The notes below the pieces were generated by a model that ran no database searches, was not told where the DNA came from, and saw only the letters and a list, made by a program, of their open reading frames with translations. A DNA stretch of 62,954 nt from Hyphomicrobiales bacterium (lineage in GTDB: Bacteria; Pseudomonadota; Alphaproteobacteria; Rhizobiales; Xanthobacteraceae). Of this stretch, positions 18,471 to 26,958 are shown piece after piece. The stretch's first letter is position 1; every line of letters begins with the position of its first letter. The stretch covers positions 1 through 62,954 of the forward strand of contig PNAI01000059.1 in NCBI GenBank assembly GCA_003169835.1, read 5' to 3'. The translations under genes and the position numbers were made by a program.

Positions 18471-19679
18471 TCAGCTCCTCGGCCGGCCGATCAGCACGAA
18501 GCAGCCCAGTGCGATCGCCGCAAAGCTTGCCGCGAACGCGAGTGCAACAGGATCCGATGCGCGCTCGGCGACGAGCGCGAGCGCCAGCGGCGCCGCGGAT
18601 TGCATGAACAGCGAGGGGCCGGCAATGCGGCCAATCACCTGACCATAGCCCGCAGCCCCGAACAGCGCGAGCGGTACCGCGCCGCGCGCAATCGTAATCA
18701 GTCCGTTCGCCGCTCCGAACATGAGCGCGAAGGCGGCCGCGACCGGCACTGAGAGCCCACCCACCGCCAGCAGCGCAAATGCGATCACCAAAAGTCCCAC
18801 CGCCGCGCGCGCGATGGTGAGCGGATGCAAATTGCGGCCGAACAGCAGCTCGCAGATTCGCGCCAATACCTGCGCCGGCCCGAACAATGTGCCGATCGCA
18901 ACGACGGTCCCCGGATCGATGCCGGCGCGCCCGTAGATTGCAAGCAGATGCGCCGAAAGCGCGGAAGGAACGAATGCATAAGCCGCAAAGGCGGCGACGA
19001 CCAGCACGAATGTCAATCCGTGCGCCGGCAGCACGGCGGTCGGCACAACGCTCGTTTCCTTGGTGCGCACGCTGGTGACAGCACGGCTTCGCGGCAACGC
19101 GAACGCGTACAGCGGCGTGCACAGGAATACGAGCAACGCGCCATAGACGAGATAACATCCTTGCCAGCCGACCGCACCGATCAGGAAATGCGTCGCAGGC
19201 CATCCCACCGTTGATGCAAATCCGCCGGCGAGCGTGAGCACGGTGATGGGCCGCCGCGCCTCGGTCCCGAAGATTCGTCCGAGTGTCGCGAACGCCGGAT
19301 CGTAGAGCGAGGCGGAAAGTCCCACGCCCAGCACCAGCCAGACCGCAAGATAGGCGGCCGGATGTTCGGCCGTCGCCAAGCCCACGAGGCCGAGCGCGCT
19401 GACGAGCGAACCCACGGTCATCACCACATGCCCGCCGTAACGGTCGATCCATCGGCCGACCAGCGGCGCCGCAAGCCCGGCGACGAAAAGGCCGAGCGAG
19501 AATCCGCTCATGGTGAAGGACACCGACCAGCCTCGTTCGGCGGCGATCAGCGGCACCGTCAGCACCGGCGAATAGAAAATAGAACCCCACGCGATGATTT
19601 GCGTGATCCCGAGCACGGGAACGGCGCGCCAAGGCCCGAAAAACCATGGACCCGAAATCACGTCACGCACGTTCGGCAT
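18471..19679 (-). CDS. MFS transporter
   Basis: A 402-residue major-facilitator protein with twelve predicted helices. The loop between helices 2 and 3 carries the motif-A-like GRWIDRYGGH. It resembles the YbfB/oxalate-antiporter-like branch of MFS proteins, but the substrate cannot be told. It lies alone between a convergent cheZ and a same-strand GST gene. Confidence 0.75.
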   Translation of the reverse strand: MPNVRDVISGPWFFGPWRAVPVLGITQIIAWGSIFYSPVLTVPLIAAERGWSVSFTMSGFSLGLFVAGLAAPLVGRWIDRYGGHVVMTVGSLVSALGLVGLATAEHPAAYLAVWLVLGVGLSASLYDPAFATLGRIFGTEARRPITVLTLAGGFASTVGWPATHFLIGAVGWQGCYLVYGALLVFLCTPLYAFALPRSRAVTSVRTKETSVVPTAVLPAHGLTFVLVVAAFAAYAFVPSALSAHLLAIYGRAGIDPGTVVAIGTLFGPAQVLARICELLFGRNLHPLTIARAAVGLLVIAFALLAVGGLSVPVAAAFALMFGAANGLITIARGAVPLALFGAAGYGQVIGRIAGPSLFMQSAAPLALALVAERASDPVALAFAASFAAIALGCFVLIGRPRS

Positions 19680-19756
19680 TCATCGCCCCCTTGATCGAGG
19701 GAGGTGAATCCTTCTTTGCCGCCAAGTCAATTGCGCACAGGTTAGTTATGGGACTG

Positions 19757-20365
19757 CTACGCCGCGATTTTCGTATCGGCAAATGCCGGCACTTGCGCGG
19801 AAAATTTGTCGAGCCACGCCGCAAGCTTGGGATGATCCGCACGCCATGTGCCCGGAAAGCGCAGGTCGCGGTGGCCTAGGAAACACGCAAGTGCGATGTC
19901 TCCGACATTGGGTATTGCCCCAAGCAACGGCGGGTCTGCCTCAAGCGCAGCAAGCCCGCGCATGATTTTGTCAGCCTGGTAATCGACCCATTTCGTCACG
20001 CGATGTTCCGCCGGCCGCCAGCGCGCTTCGTACAGCACCAGGATCTGTGCGTCGGTCAGGCCATCGGCCAGCGCCTGCAGGCGAAGCGCTGAAAAGCGCG
20101 CGCCCGGCTCGCGCGGAATAATTTTTCCGCCTCCGGCGCGATGATCGAGATATTCCAGGATCACGCGCGAGTCATATAGCGCGCTGCCGTCCTCGATCAC
20201 CAGCACCGGAATCTTGCCGAGCGGGTTTTGCCGCCGCACTGTGTCGGCCGGATCGTTGGTATCGGCGCTCTCGATTTTGATCTCGCCGGAAAGACCAAGC
20301 AAGCTCGCGGCGATATTGACCTTGCGGCCGAACGGCGAGGGCGGCGTCAAACGCAAGATCATCAT
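19757..20365 (-). CDS. Glutathione S-transferase family protein
   Basis: A 202-residue GST. The thioredoxin-like N-terminal domain has SPFGRKV at the active-site position, NPLGKIPVLV with the cis-Pro, and SRVILEYLD that binds the glutathione gamma-glutamyl group. A helical C-terminal domain follows. The start is ATG 20365 just before ILRLTPPSPFG; the longer open frame adds no domain. The substrate is unknown. Confidence 0.8.
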   Translation of the reverse strand: MMILRLTPPSPFGRKVNIAASLLGLSGEIKIESADTNDPADTVRRQNPLGKIPVLVIEDGSALYDSRVILEYLDHRAGGGKIIPREPGARFSALRLQALADGLTDAQILVLYEARWRPAEHRVTKWVDYQADKIMRGLAALEADPPLLGAIPNVGDIALACFLGHRDLRFPGTWRADHPKLAAWLDKFSAQVPAFADTKIAA

Positions 20366-20467
20366 GGCGGCACCATTTGCGACAACGAGTTTCCCTGGCC
20401 GGATGCGGCCACCATTGCTCACGTTCTAGAACATTCGCGGAAGCGCCTACAACTTGCCGCCTGGAGG

Positions 20468-20683
20468 TCAGCCGGTGATCACGAGATTGACCGCCTTCGG
20501 CCCCTTGCCCTTCTTGTCGGGTTCGACTTCGAACTCAATGCGCTGCCCTTCGGTCAGCGATTTGAGTCCAGCCTGTTCGACTGCGGTGATGTGCACGAAC
20601 ACATCGCGTCCGCCGTCGTCAGGTTTGATGAAGCCGTAGCCGCGCTCGCCATTGAAGAATTTGACCGTACCGGTCGTGGCCAT
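20468..20683 (-). CDS. Cold-shock protein (CspA family)
   Basis: The 71-residue single-OB-fold protein has RNP1-like NGERGYGFI and RNP2-like VFVHIT, and binds single-stranded RNA and DNA as an RNA chaperone. ATG 20683 follows a near-perfect Shine-Dalgarno (GGAAGGAG). The same frame is open for about 160 codons upstream but without Csp sequence. Cold induction cannot be judged from sequence. Confidence 0.93.
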   Translation of the reverse strand: MATTGTVKFFNGERGYGFIKPDDGGRDVFVHITAVEQAGLKSLTEGQRIEFEVEPDKKGKGPKAVNLVITG

Positions 20684-20877
20684 CGGGAAACTCCTTCCCC
20701 CGTGGTTACTCCGCCGTCGGCCCCCACGGCACGACGGTTCGGCCGGACATTCGCAGTCGGGGAAAGCATCAGCCGAAACGGCCTCAGTCACTCCGCCGGC
20801 CCCCAATGGAGGCGGAACGTCAAAGCCAGCATCATAAGCTAAGCGCAATGCAGCCCTGCTGGAAAGGGGGAGCGATC

Positions 20878-21735
20878 TTATTTGGTCGCTTCGCCGGCGA
20901 GCCAGTCGAGCGTGACCCCGCCTTTTCCGTCGCGCCCCAGCGCTGCGGCGAGTGCCGGCAAGAGGCGCGAAAGCTCGCTCTCCAACGTCCATGGCGGGTT
21001 GACCACGATCAGGCCAGCGCCATTCAACTTTGTCGCGTCGGCCTTGGGTGCGACAACGAGTTCCACCCGCAGGATCTTTGCGATGCCCGAACGCGCCAGG
21101 CGGCGGGTGAAGGCTATGACCTCGCCCGGCTCCTTGATCGGATACCAAAGCAGGTAGATGCCGGTCGGCCATTTGCGGTGCGCGTTCTCAAGTCCGCGCT
21201 CAAGCTGTGCGAAATCATCCGGCTGTTCGAAGGGCGGATCGACCAGCACCAATCCGCGCCGCTCCTTCGGCGGAACATAGGCCGAAAACGCCGTCCAGCC
21301 GTCGATGGCGATGGTTTTCACGCGCACGTCGCCGTGTAGATTGCGCGCGAGCGCGGCTGCCGCGCGTGGCTCGAGTTCGCACGCGATCAAGCGATCTTGC
21401 CGCCGCAGCAGGCTGCGCGCGAGCGTGGGCGAGCCGGGGTAGGTGGTGAGCCGCTCAGGCGGATTGCAGGCGGCGACGGCGTCGAGATAGGGCGCGAGCA
21501 ATTGACGGATGTCAGGATTGATCGTCGCGCTCAACAGCCGCTCGATGCCGTCCCGCCATTCGCCGGTTTTGCCGGCCTCGGCGGCCGTAAGATCATAGAC
21601 CCCCGCGCCGGCGTGCGTGTCGATGACGCGAAACGCGGCGGCCTTCTCGCGCAAATGCGCGAGCACGCGGCAAAGCACCGCGTGCTTGAAGACATCCGCA
21701 AAATTGCCGGCGTGGAAGGCGTGGCGATAGTTCAT
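20878..21735 (-). CDS. rlmJ: 23S rRNA (adenine(2030)-N6)-methyltransferase
   Basis: The 285-residue enzyme begins with [17 protein letters not shown], the diagnostic RlmJ start. It has a SAM-binding IDTHAGAG and the catalytic LVDPPFE, corresponding to the DPPF/Y motif of N6-adenine methyltransferases. It methylates A2030 of 23S rRNA. Length matches the family. The gene appears monocistronic and lies 45 bases before the RNase T2 stop on the same strand. Confidence 0.9.
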   Translation of the reverse strand: MNYRHAFHAGNFADVFKHAVLCRVLAHLREKAAAFRVIDTHAGAGVYDLTAAEAGKTGEWRDGIERLLSATINPDIRQLLAPYLDAVAACNPPERLTTYPGSPTLARSLLRRQDRLIACELEPRAAAALARNLHGDVRVKTIAIDGWTAFSAYVPPKERRGLVLVDPPFEQPDDFAQLERGLENAHRKWPTGIYLLWYPIKEPGEVIAFTRRLARSGIAKILRVELVVAPKADATKLNGAGLIVVNPPWTLESELSRLLPALAAALGRDGKGGVTLDWLAGEATK

Positions 21736-21780
21736 GCGCTATCTTAGCGCCTCTATCGCTTAGATGAACGCGATGTAGCG

Positions 21781-22470
21781 CTAGCCCCCGCGCACCGGAG
21801 GCATGACCAGTCGGTCGCGCCGGCAAGCGCGCCGGTCGATTTCCGGACAATCGCGGAAGCTGATGTCCTTGTTCACGCACAGCCGCACTTCGCTTAAGCG
21901 CCGGCTGTCGCAGGTGACCGCGATCGCGGTCGGTTTCAGTCCCGGATTGGCCTTCACGAACGCCGTCTCGACCTCGTCCGGCGTTACCGTTCGCGGCGCC
22001 TTCAGATTGAGATATTCCTGCGGAATCTTGATCACCGCGCGCGCCTTGCGAATGGTGTCGAAATACGCCCGCGCCGAAAGTCCCGAGCAGGTGCCGTGCT
22101 TGTCCCATTCATTGAAGATCAGCCGCGGTGCCGGCATCAGGTCGAGCATCGAAGACACGATATTGCGATCGAGCCGCGGTGCCGGCACCTGGCAGAATTC
22201 GGGAAATCCCTTTTCGTATTGCGGCCACAGGCCGTGCACCACGAATGAATAGGGCCGTGCCCCGCATTGCGCGCCGCCATCGCGCCCGCGCTCGGACGTA
22301 GCCTTGCAGAATGACGGCGACCACGAGAGTGCCAGCACATAGAAATCGAATTGGCCTGCTTGATTTTGCCGCCGGTCCTGCGCCGAAACGGTATTGAGCA
22401 AAGCGGCATTGAACGAAATTGCAACAAACAGGGCGGCGAAAGCTGCCACGCGATTGACCAGACTGACCAT
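21781..22470 (-). CDS. Secreted ribonuclease T2
   Basis: The 229-residue protein has a signal peptide (cleavage near VSAQD) and both T2 active-site segments: FVVHGLWPQ (CAS I) and FNEWDKHGTC (CAS II). It also has several cysteines for disulfides. RNase T2 enzymes cut RNA through 2',3'-cyclic phosphates, acting in the periplasm or outside the cell, probably to scavenge phosphate and nucleosides. Confidence 0.9.
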   Translation of the reverse strand: MVSLVNRVAAFAALFVAISFNAALLNTVSAQDRRQNQAGQFDFYVLALSWSPSFCKATSERGRDGGAQCGARPYSFVVHGLWPQYEKGFPEFCQVPAPRLDRNIVSSMLDLMPAPRLIFNEWDKHGTCSGLSARAYFDTIRKARAVIKIPQEYLNLKAPRTVTPDEVETAFVKANPGLKPTAIAVTCDSRRLSEVRLCVNKDISFRDCPEIDRRACRRDRLVMPPVRGG

Positions 22471-22609
22471 GATTGCCCCCGCACCAAAATTTTTCTGAAA
22501 CTACATCATCGAAAAGAACATTACAAGAACAAAGTAGCAATAAACAGTGTCCAAATTCAAGCCGGGACTTGCATCGCCTGGCTCAGGTCTTGAATGCGGC
22601 CGGGTGCGA

Positions 22610-23083
22610 TTACGGCTTTGCCTGACGGCAGGCGGGGTTGTTCGCCCAGTTGCGATCGGCACCGGTCACGCACCATTCCACGCCCCAGCTCGCCCCGATC
22701 ATGCCGCCGTCCTCGATGATGGAGTAATGCACCATGCGCCATTTGCCATCCGAGGTAAGCGCGCGGGCACTGCAGAACCGCCGCGGAATGGTGTTGTCGG
22801 CCCACGGCCGGAAGGCGACCTCCCGGACATTTTCGAACCGGACGATCTCAAGCGAAGACTCCCAAAACCGCCATTCCTTGCGCGAAAAGCGCGACTGAAT
22901 CTTCCAAAGCGCAAACGTCTCGTCGCACAGCGGGACCGAGGCGTCATAGCGCGGGCCGCCGAGGCCGGTGTTCATCTCGAACCAATTGGCCGCCTGCCCG
23001 GGCCCGATCCAGGCCCCAACCAGCAGCGCCGCCGCCGTTGCCAGGCGCATCATGCGAGCACCACCCGCGTTACTCCCAACCAT
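22610..23083 (-). CDS. Secreted hypothetical protein
   Basis: A 157-residue exported protein of unknown family. ATG 23083 is preceded by GGGAGG at ideal spacing; the resulting n-region is VGSNAGGARMMR before a hydrophobic core and GQAANW. The mature part is Trp-rich, with cysteines at LCDE, RFCSA, EWCVTG and NPAC, and no catalytic motif that I recognise. A second ATG at 23053 also gives a signal peptide. Confidence 0.6.
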   Translation of the reverse strand: MVGSNAGGARMMRLATAAALLVGAWIGPGQAANWFEMNTGLGGPRYDASVPLCDETFALWKIQSRFSRKEWRFWESSLEIVRFENVREVAFRPWADNTIPRRFCSARALTSDGKWRMVHYSIIEDGGMIGASWGVEWCVTGADRNWANNPACRQAKP

Positions 23084-23375
23084 GGAACACCTCCCACCGA
23101 ACCCACCAGAACCAGCGCAGCATATGATATTTTCTCGAGATGCGCACGCACCATTTGTCAGGGTCAGCGCCAGATCACGCCGCGGCCGGCCTCGAAAACC
23201 GGACGCTCGCACGCAAATTTGTCGGCTGGCAGCGCGCAGGTCGGCCGTAATGTCTGCGTTGGACACTTTACAAAAAATACTTCGCCGACGGATTCAACAA
23301 TCGCGCAAACAGGTCTAGCTTCGCCGAAGTGATTCGCAGGACAGGGGCGTTCGCGCATCACCAGGAGGCGAAAGA

Positions 23376-23852
23376 ATGGCGGTAGGGGCACGCCGGCTCG
23401 AAGCTGTCGAAAACTTGTTTGGGATCCAGGCCGCCGGCCGCCTGATGACTGAGGTCTTCGCACCATGGGTGCAGGACCTCGGCCTCTTGGTGGAAAGCGT
23501 CGAGGCCGGACGACCCGTTGGCGCATCGTCCGATTGGATGCCGGGCGCGCTCATACGATTGCCGTTCTCCCACAAGCTGTGCCGCGACGGCGGCGTCGTT
23601 TGCGGCCAGGCGCTGTTGGCGGCCGCCGACACCGCGATGGTGATCGCCTGTGCCGCGGCCTGGAACGGCTACAAGCCGATGAGCGCCGTCGACCAGACCA
23701 TGCATTTCCTGCGTCCGGTGAATTTCGATGTGCTGGCGGATGCGCGCATCATTCGCGTCGGCCGCACGACGACCTTCGGCCGGGTGACGCTCTCAAGCGC
23801 CACCGACAAACGGCCGGTCGGCATGGTATCGAGCGCCTACGCGATGTTGTGA
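23376..23852 (+). CDS. PaaI-type thioesterase (hotdog fold)
   Basis: The 158-residue protein has the hotdog pattern: an N-terminal helix, DGGVVCGQALLAAADTAM with the substrate-facing Asp in the central helix, then TMHFLRPV and a long strand RTTTFGRVTL. Such proteins hydrolyse acyl-CoA thioesters. ATG 23376 follows AGGAGG. The acyl group is unknown. Confidence 0.75.
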   Translation: MAVGARRLEAVENLFGIQAAGRLMTEVFAPWVQDLGLLVESVEAGRPVGASSDWMPGALIRLPFSHKLCRDGGVVCGQALLAAADTAMVIACAAAWNGYKPMSAVDQTMHFLRPVNFDVLADARIIRVGRTTTFGRVTLSSATDKRPVGMVSSAYAML

Positions 23853-23874
23853 CGCGCCTTCGCGAGCGCGTGTC

Positions 23875-24132
23875 TCAGCCGATCTTCTTCTTGGGCGGTG
23901 CCGAGCCTGGCGTCAGGACGGGGCGCCCATCGTAGAATTGATTGGGCATACAGAACCCGCCGACGCCCGAGACCGCCATTTTGCATTGGTCCAGCGTAAC
24001 GAACCAGCAGTTGGTCGATCCGCCGCCGCGGCCGGCGTTATACAGCGCGCACCACTTGTAGGGATCGGCCTGCGCACGATCCACGGCCGATCCGGCGATG
24101 ACAATGATCAGAACTGCAAGCGCAAACCGCAT
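23875..24132 (-). CDS. DUF3551-family small secreted protein (copy 1)
   Basis: An 85-residue protein with a signal peptide ending in AQAD, then YKWCALYNAG, NCWFVTLDQCKMAVSGVGGFC and a Pro/Lys-rich tail. The conserved cysteines and VSG(V/I)GGFC motif match DUF3551, a family I know mainly from Bradyrhizobium-type genomes, with no known function. A close paralogue lies just upstream on the same strand. Confidence 0.75.
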   Translation of the reverse strand: MRFALAVLIIVIAGSAVDRAQADPYKWCALYNAGRGGGSTNCWFVTLDQCKMAVSGVGGFCMPNQFYDGRPVLTPGSAPPKKKIG

Positions 24133-24173
24133 GTAAGGCCTCCCTTTAGCGATCGATCGCGAAAATATCTGGC

Positions 24174-24446
24174 TTAGCCGGGCTTTTGCGTATGTTGTTT
24201 CTTGCTGCGTTGGGCCGGCGGCGGCGAGCCCTCGGGCCGGCCGTCATAGGAGAAATTGACCCGGCAGAAACCGCCCACGCCCGAAACCGTCGCCTTGCAT
24301 TGATCCAGCGTGACGAAGTAGCAGCTGATCATTCCGCCATCTTGGCCGCCGCCCATGATCGCGCACCAGCGATACGGGTCGGCTCGCGCCGTATCGAACG
24401 CCGAGCCGCCAACCACGCCGGCCAGAACTGCAAGAACGAAGCGCAT
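24174..24446 (-). CDS. DUF3551-family small secreted protein (copy 2)
   Basis: A 90-residue paralogue of the next gene downstream (42 bases apart). It has the same signal-peptide layout, YRWCAIMGGG, SCYFVTLDQCKATVSGVGGFC and a basic Ser/Pro/Lys tail. The two form a tandem duplication. Two disulfides are likely in the mature domain; function unknown. Confidence 0.75.
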   Translation of the reverse strand: MRFVLAVLAGVVGGSAFDTARADPYRWCAIMGGGQDGGMISCYFVTLDQCKATVSGVGGFCRVNFSYDGRPEGSPPPAQRSKKQHTQKPG

Positions 24447-24558
24447 GCGAAAACTCCCGACGAATATGAATCGATATACCCCATAGAGGCGCTTTCATTC
24501 CGCGAAAACAAGCAGCGGCCATTAGCGTAACGCAAAGTTGAACGCCGATCTCGCAATT

Positions 24559-24789
24559 CTAGGCTTTTGGGCCGCGCGCACCGATCACGCCGAGCCAGAC
24601 GGCGCAGCCGATCGCGCCGACCACGATCCCGATCGGCATGAAGCCGAAGAACACCAGCATACCGGCTTGGCCCTCGCGGTTGGTGGTGTTGAACACCTCG
24701 ATCCAGATCAGCCCCGCGACGACGCCCAGCGTGCCGCCGACGATCGCGCCCAGGAGCAGGCCGAGGAAGACGAACAGCACGACCTTCAT
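24559..24789 (-). CDS. Small two-helix membrane protein
   Basis: A 76-residue protein with two Gly-rich hydrophobic helices (about residues 4-28 and 43-68) separated by a polar loop (FNTTNREGQ). The pattern resembles glycine-zipper membrane proteins. I do not recognise a family. Reading frame and composition fit the neighbours. Confidence 0.5.
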   Translation of the reverse strand: MKVVLFVFLGLLLGAIVGGTLGVVAGLIWIEVFNTTNREGQAGMLVFFGFMPIGIVVGAIGCAVWLGVIGARGPKA

Positions 24790-24942
24790 CGCAGCGCTCC
24801 TTGATTGAGCCGCACGCCATCAAGCCGTGCGCGCGGGCCGGCGCAATCTTCGCCCGCGCACGTATGCTTTGGCGCTCACCACCAAAAACCCGCAATAAAA
24901 TCCGCAAAAATCCAAAAGCCCGGCCGCGGAAAAACCGCCGGC

Positions 24943-25083
24943 TTACTTCTTGGTGAGTGGATTGACGGTGGGCGAGCCGCCGCCGCTAAAGGCCGACTTG
25001 TAGGCCGACACCTGCTTGGGCTTGTCCTTTTCGCCCTTTGGTTTCTTTTTTTCCTTGGGTTGGCGCTGTTGTCCTTTGGCCAT
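24943..25083 (-). CDS. Short lysine-rich protein (46 aa)
   Basis: This 46-residue product starts MAKGQQRQPKEKKKPKG and ends NPLTKK, with about one quarter lysine. AGGAG sits eight bases before the ATG. I recall similar short basic proteins in many rhizobia without assigned function. Binding to nucleic acid is possible from charge alone. Confidence 0.6.
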   Translation of the reverse strand: MAKGQQRQPKEKKKPKGEKDKPKQVSAYKSAFSGGGSPTVNPLTKK

Positions 25084-25184
25084 GACGAGGTCTCCTGCTT
25101 CTGGTGTTGCGTTGCGGCGGGCTGCGATCTGAGTCGCGTGAATTTATCGCAACGGGGGCGCTTCTTCTATATGCGCCGAAGGGA

Positions 25185-25200
25185 GTAGTGGGTCAGTTTG
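25185..25200. repeat. Left terminal inverted repeat
   Basis: Reads GTAGTGGGTCAGTTTG and pairs with 26503-26518 at 16 of 16 positions. Confidence 0.85.
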
Positions 25201-25340
25201 GATTAGGTTTTAAGTCCGGCCCACGGTCGAGTGCGTGAGCAAAAATTGTGGCGATTGGAAATCTTGGGAAGCTGCCCAACTCGGTAGGTTTCTGGATGTC
25301 GCAGGCTTAAACTCCATCGAATTACCGAGGGGGATGCGAC

Positions 25341-25541
25341 GTGTTTATTATTCAATCAAAAACTCCAAAATCGAAATCCGGTAAGTGGTTCACCGGCGTC
25401 ATGATGGTCATTCTCGTGCTGTCTGGAACTGGAGCGATGGCAGCCGCGTTGACGATGCATTTAAGAAGTTCCCCATCAAAGCGGCCTATGCCACGAGGGT
25501 TTCGAGTTTTCGGCTTTCCTCGTAATCCTCCAGCATCTTGA
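25341..25541 (+). CDS. Possible passenger ORF in the IS, one membrane helix
   Basis: GTG 25341 follows GAGGGGG at good spacing. The 66-residue product has a basic N-terminus (KTPKSKSGK) and one hydrophobic helix to about residue 40, then a basic tail that runs antisense over the transposase 3' end. The tail may be fortuitous. No family recognised. Confidence 0.35.
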   Translation: MFIIQSKTPKSKSGKWFTGVMMVILVLSGTGAMAAALTMHLRSSPSKRPMPRGFRVFGFPRNPPAS

Positions 25542-26283
25542 CGACATCACCGATTTCCAAGAGCCAGTCTGTTACGCCTGCCGCCATCGCGGGTGTAACT
25601 CGCAACGTCTTATGGATGCGAACAAAATTGTAGTACATCGCGAACAGCGCAACAAAGAATGCGTGGTTCTCGGCTTTCTTTGAAAATGCATTGGTCAGCC
25701 GTGTGAAGCGCCGCGTGTGCATCCTGATATTCAAATTCTGTCTTTCAGCGAATGACGTTGAAATATGCTCGGGATCAGGCTTGCCTTTGACGCGGCCTTT
25801 GATCGCGCCAACGCAAGGCGGAGGGCTGTAGCGGCGCTGCTCGGTTTCGTTGGTGCGACCGTAAACTTTCACCAGCATGGCGTAGTCGATATCTTCGCCA
25901 AAGGATTTATCGACGGCGCTCAAATATGCACCGTGGCCGTCACTGGTGAGTTGCACGCGGTTCGCCAAACGGCCTTGCAGATCGAGCATAAATTCCAAAG
26001 CGAAGTCAGCCGAACGATCCGCGACAAGCCATGACGGCATTAGTTTTGTGTCGGCACAAATGCTAGTCCACGTCCAACAATCGCCTTGCTCGCCAGCCGC
26101 TTTCTTCTCTGGGTTAGCGTTTGCGTGCTTCGCGCCGACGAACGACCAGATTTCGTCAACCTGAATTCGTTTGCACGTCAGATTTCGGAAAGCCTTGTCC
26201 TGATAATCGGTGCAAGCCTTACCGGCGCTAACCAGCAATTTGGCGACCGTGTTCTTGCTCGCGCCGGTCAGGCGCGTAGACAT
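25486..26283 (-). CDS. IS1-like DDE transposase, probably N-terminally truncated
   Basis: A 265-residue product with the catalytic order VDEIWSFVG (first Asp), LTSDGHGAY (second Asp) and STSFAERQNL (Glu), and C-terminal RRFTRLTNAFSKK and MYYNFVR segments. Related transposases begin about 25 residues earlier with a short helix-turn-helix; here the frame upstream of ATG 26283 is open but does not look like that helix. The enzyme is therefore possibly inactive. The frame is otherwise intact to the stop. Confidence 0.8.
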   Translation of the reverse strand: MSTRLTGASKNTVAKLLVSAGKACTDYQDKAFRNLTCKRIQVDEIWSFVGAKHANANPEKKAAGEQGDCWTWTSICADTKLMPSWLVADRSADFALEFMLDLQGRLANRVQLTSDGHGAYLSAVDKSFGEDIDYAMLVKVYGRTNETEQRRYSPPPCVGAIKGRVKGKPDPEHISTSFAERQNLNIRMHTRRFTRLTNAFSKKAENHAFFVALFAMYYNFVRIHKTLRVTPAMAAGVTDWLLEIGDVVKMLEDYEESRKLETLVA

Positions 26284-26291
26284 GCGATCTC

Positions 26292-26411
26292 TTAGTGACC
26301 GATTAGGAAGGTTTTTAAATTCAGAATGAAGTCGATCGTCTCGACCGGGTAGCTAATAAAGGCAGCGATCAAAACCAGGATCACGGCAACCCCCCAGGCT
26401 ATCGCCTGCAT
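26292..26411 (-). CDS. Possible 39-aa membrane peptide inside the IS
   Basis: The ATG at 26411 opens a 39-residue frame: MQAIAWGVAVILVLIAAF, then a polar stretch and a second hydrophobic patch. It ends nine bases before the transposase ATG. One membrane helix is clear. AGG five bases before the start is a weak ribosome site. It may be the fossil of the original gene start region; evidence is slight. Confidence 0.3.
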   Translation of the reverse strand: MQAIAWGVAVILVLIAAFISYPVETIDFILNLKTFLIGH

Positions 26412-26502
26412 TGGCCTGGATATGTCCCGCACGGTGGGCAATATGAACCCTGACCGCACAAACGGCTAGTCGGTCAACCCAATGAATTCACCGGAAAACC
26501 GT

Positions 26503-26518
26503 CAAACTGACCCACTAC
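26503..26518. repeat. Right terminal inverted repeat
   Basis: Inverse copy of 25185-25200, 16 of 16 bases. A perfect 22-base palindrome begins directly outside it at 26519. Confidence 0.85.
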
Positions 26519-26540
26519 CCATGGACAAGTCTGTCCATGG
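26519..26540. repeat. Perfect palindrome next to the IS end
   Basis: CCATGGACA (26519-26527) and TGTCCATGG (26532-26540) form a 9-bp stem with the 4-base loop AGTC, starting one base outside the terminal repeat. No T tract follows. Confidence 0.8.
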
Positions 26541-26585
26541 AAAGGTTCAATTTTGGGATCTGTGCGTAGCGTCGAGTGCGAAAAA

Positions 26586-26828
26586 ATGTCCGCAGCGAGT
26601 GAGTTGTTGCAATTCGTCGGGAGCAAACGCTTCTCAACGCTTCTTGCGGACCCGCCCTGGCAATTCACGAACCGTACAGGAAAAATTGCACCGTAACATC
26701 GGCGATTGTCGCGTTATGCGACGATGACGCTCGATGAGATCGCGCAATTGCCGGTTTCCAACATAACTACCTCGACGGCGCATCTCTATTTATGGTGTCC
26801 AAACCCGCCCATGCGCTTGAACCATTGA
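26586..26828 (+). pseudogene. MT-A70-type adenine methyltransferase remnant
   Basis: From ATG 26586 the frame gives RFSTLLADPPWQF with the catalytic DPPW (26649-26660), then TGKIAP, a TAA at 26694-26696 where related proteins have Glu, and then without frame change HRRLSRYATMTLDEIAQLPV and AHLYLWCPN. This is the N-terminal third of the MT-A70 family, adenine-N6 DNA methyltransferases often carried by phages and islands. Homology ends near 26795 and the C-terminal half is absent. The gene is dead by both a nonsense change and a deletion. Confidence 0.75.
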
Positions 26829-26958
26829 TTATTTGCGCTGAAATGCGATTGCCGAGACTGGTTTCCAAACGCTACTCTTGTCTCGCTGGCGTATCTCTCG
26901 GGCCAACGCGGTCCAGCGAAATACATTTTGGCTTGTGGAAATTGCCTGGGGCGCGTCT

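Larger units (their letters stand above)
25185..26518. mobile_element. Insertion sequence with IS1-like transposase and 16-bp terminal inverted repeats
   Basis: GTAGTGGGTCAGTTTG at 25185-25200 is repeated perfectly in inverse orientation at 26503-26518, bounding a 1334-bp element. Inside, on the minus strand, is a DDE transposase that seems to lack its N-terminus, plus two small membrane-protein ORFs. No matching target duplication is visible at the two outer flanks. One junction may therefore have been rearranged, or the target site has decayed. Family placement rests on the transposase. Confidence 0.75.

Noticed and set aside
18391..19647. 418-codon minus-strand frame overlapping the MFS gene
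   Set aside because: Out-of-frame shadow rich in Arg/Ala; the MFS frame has twelve helices.
20684..21172. Long upstream extension of the cold-shock frame
   Set aside because: Begins inside rlmJ and lacks family sequence; a perfect ribosome site defines the short start.
26474..26727. Short frames on both strands across the IS right end (26474-26668 and 26482-26727)
   Set aside because: They cross the terminal repeat and palindrome and overlap the MT-A70 remnant in another frame; no domain.
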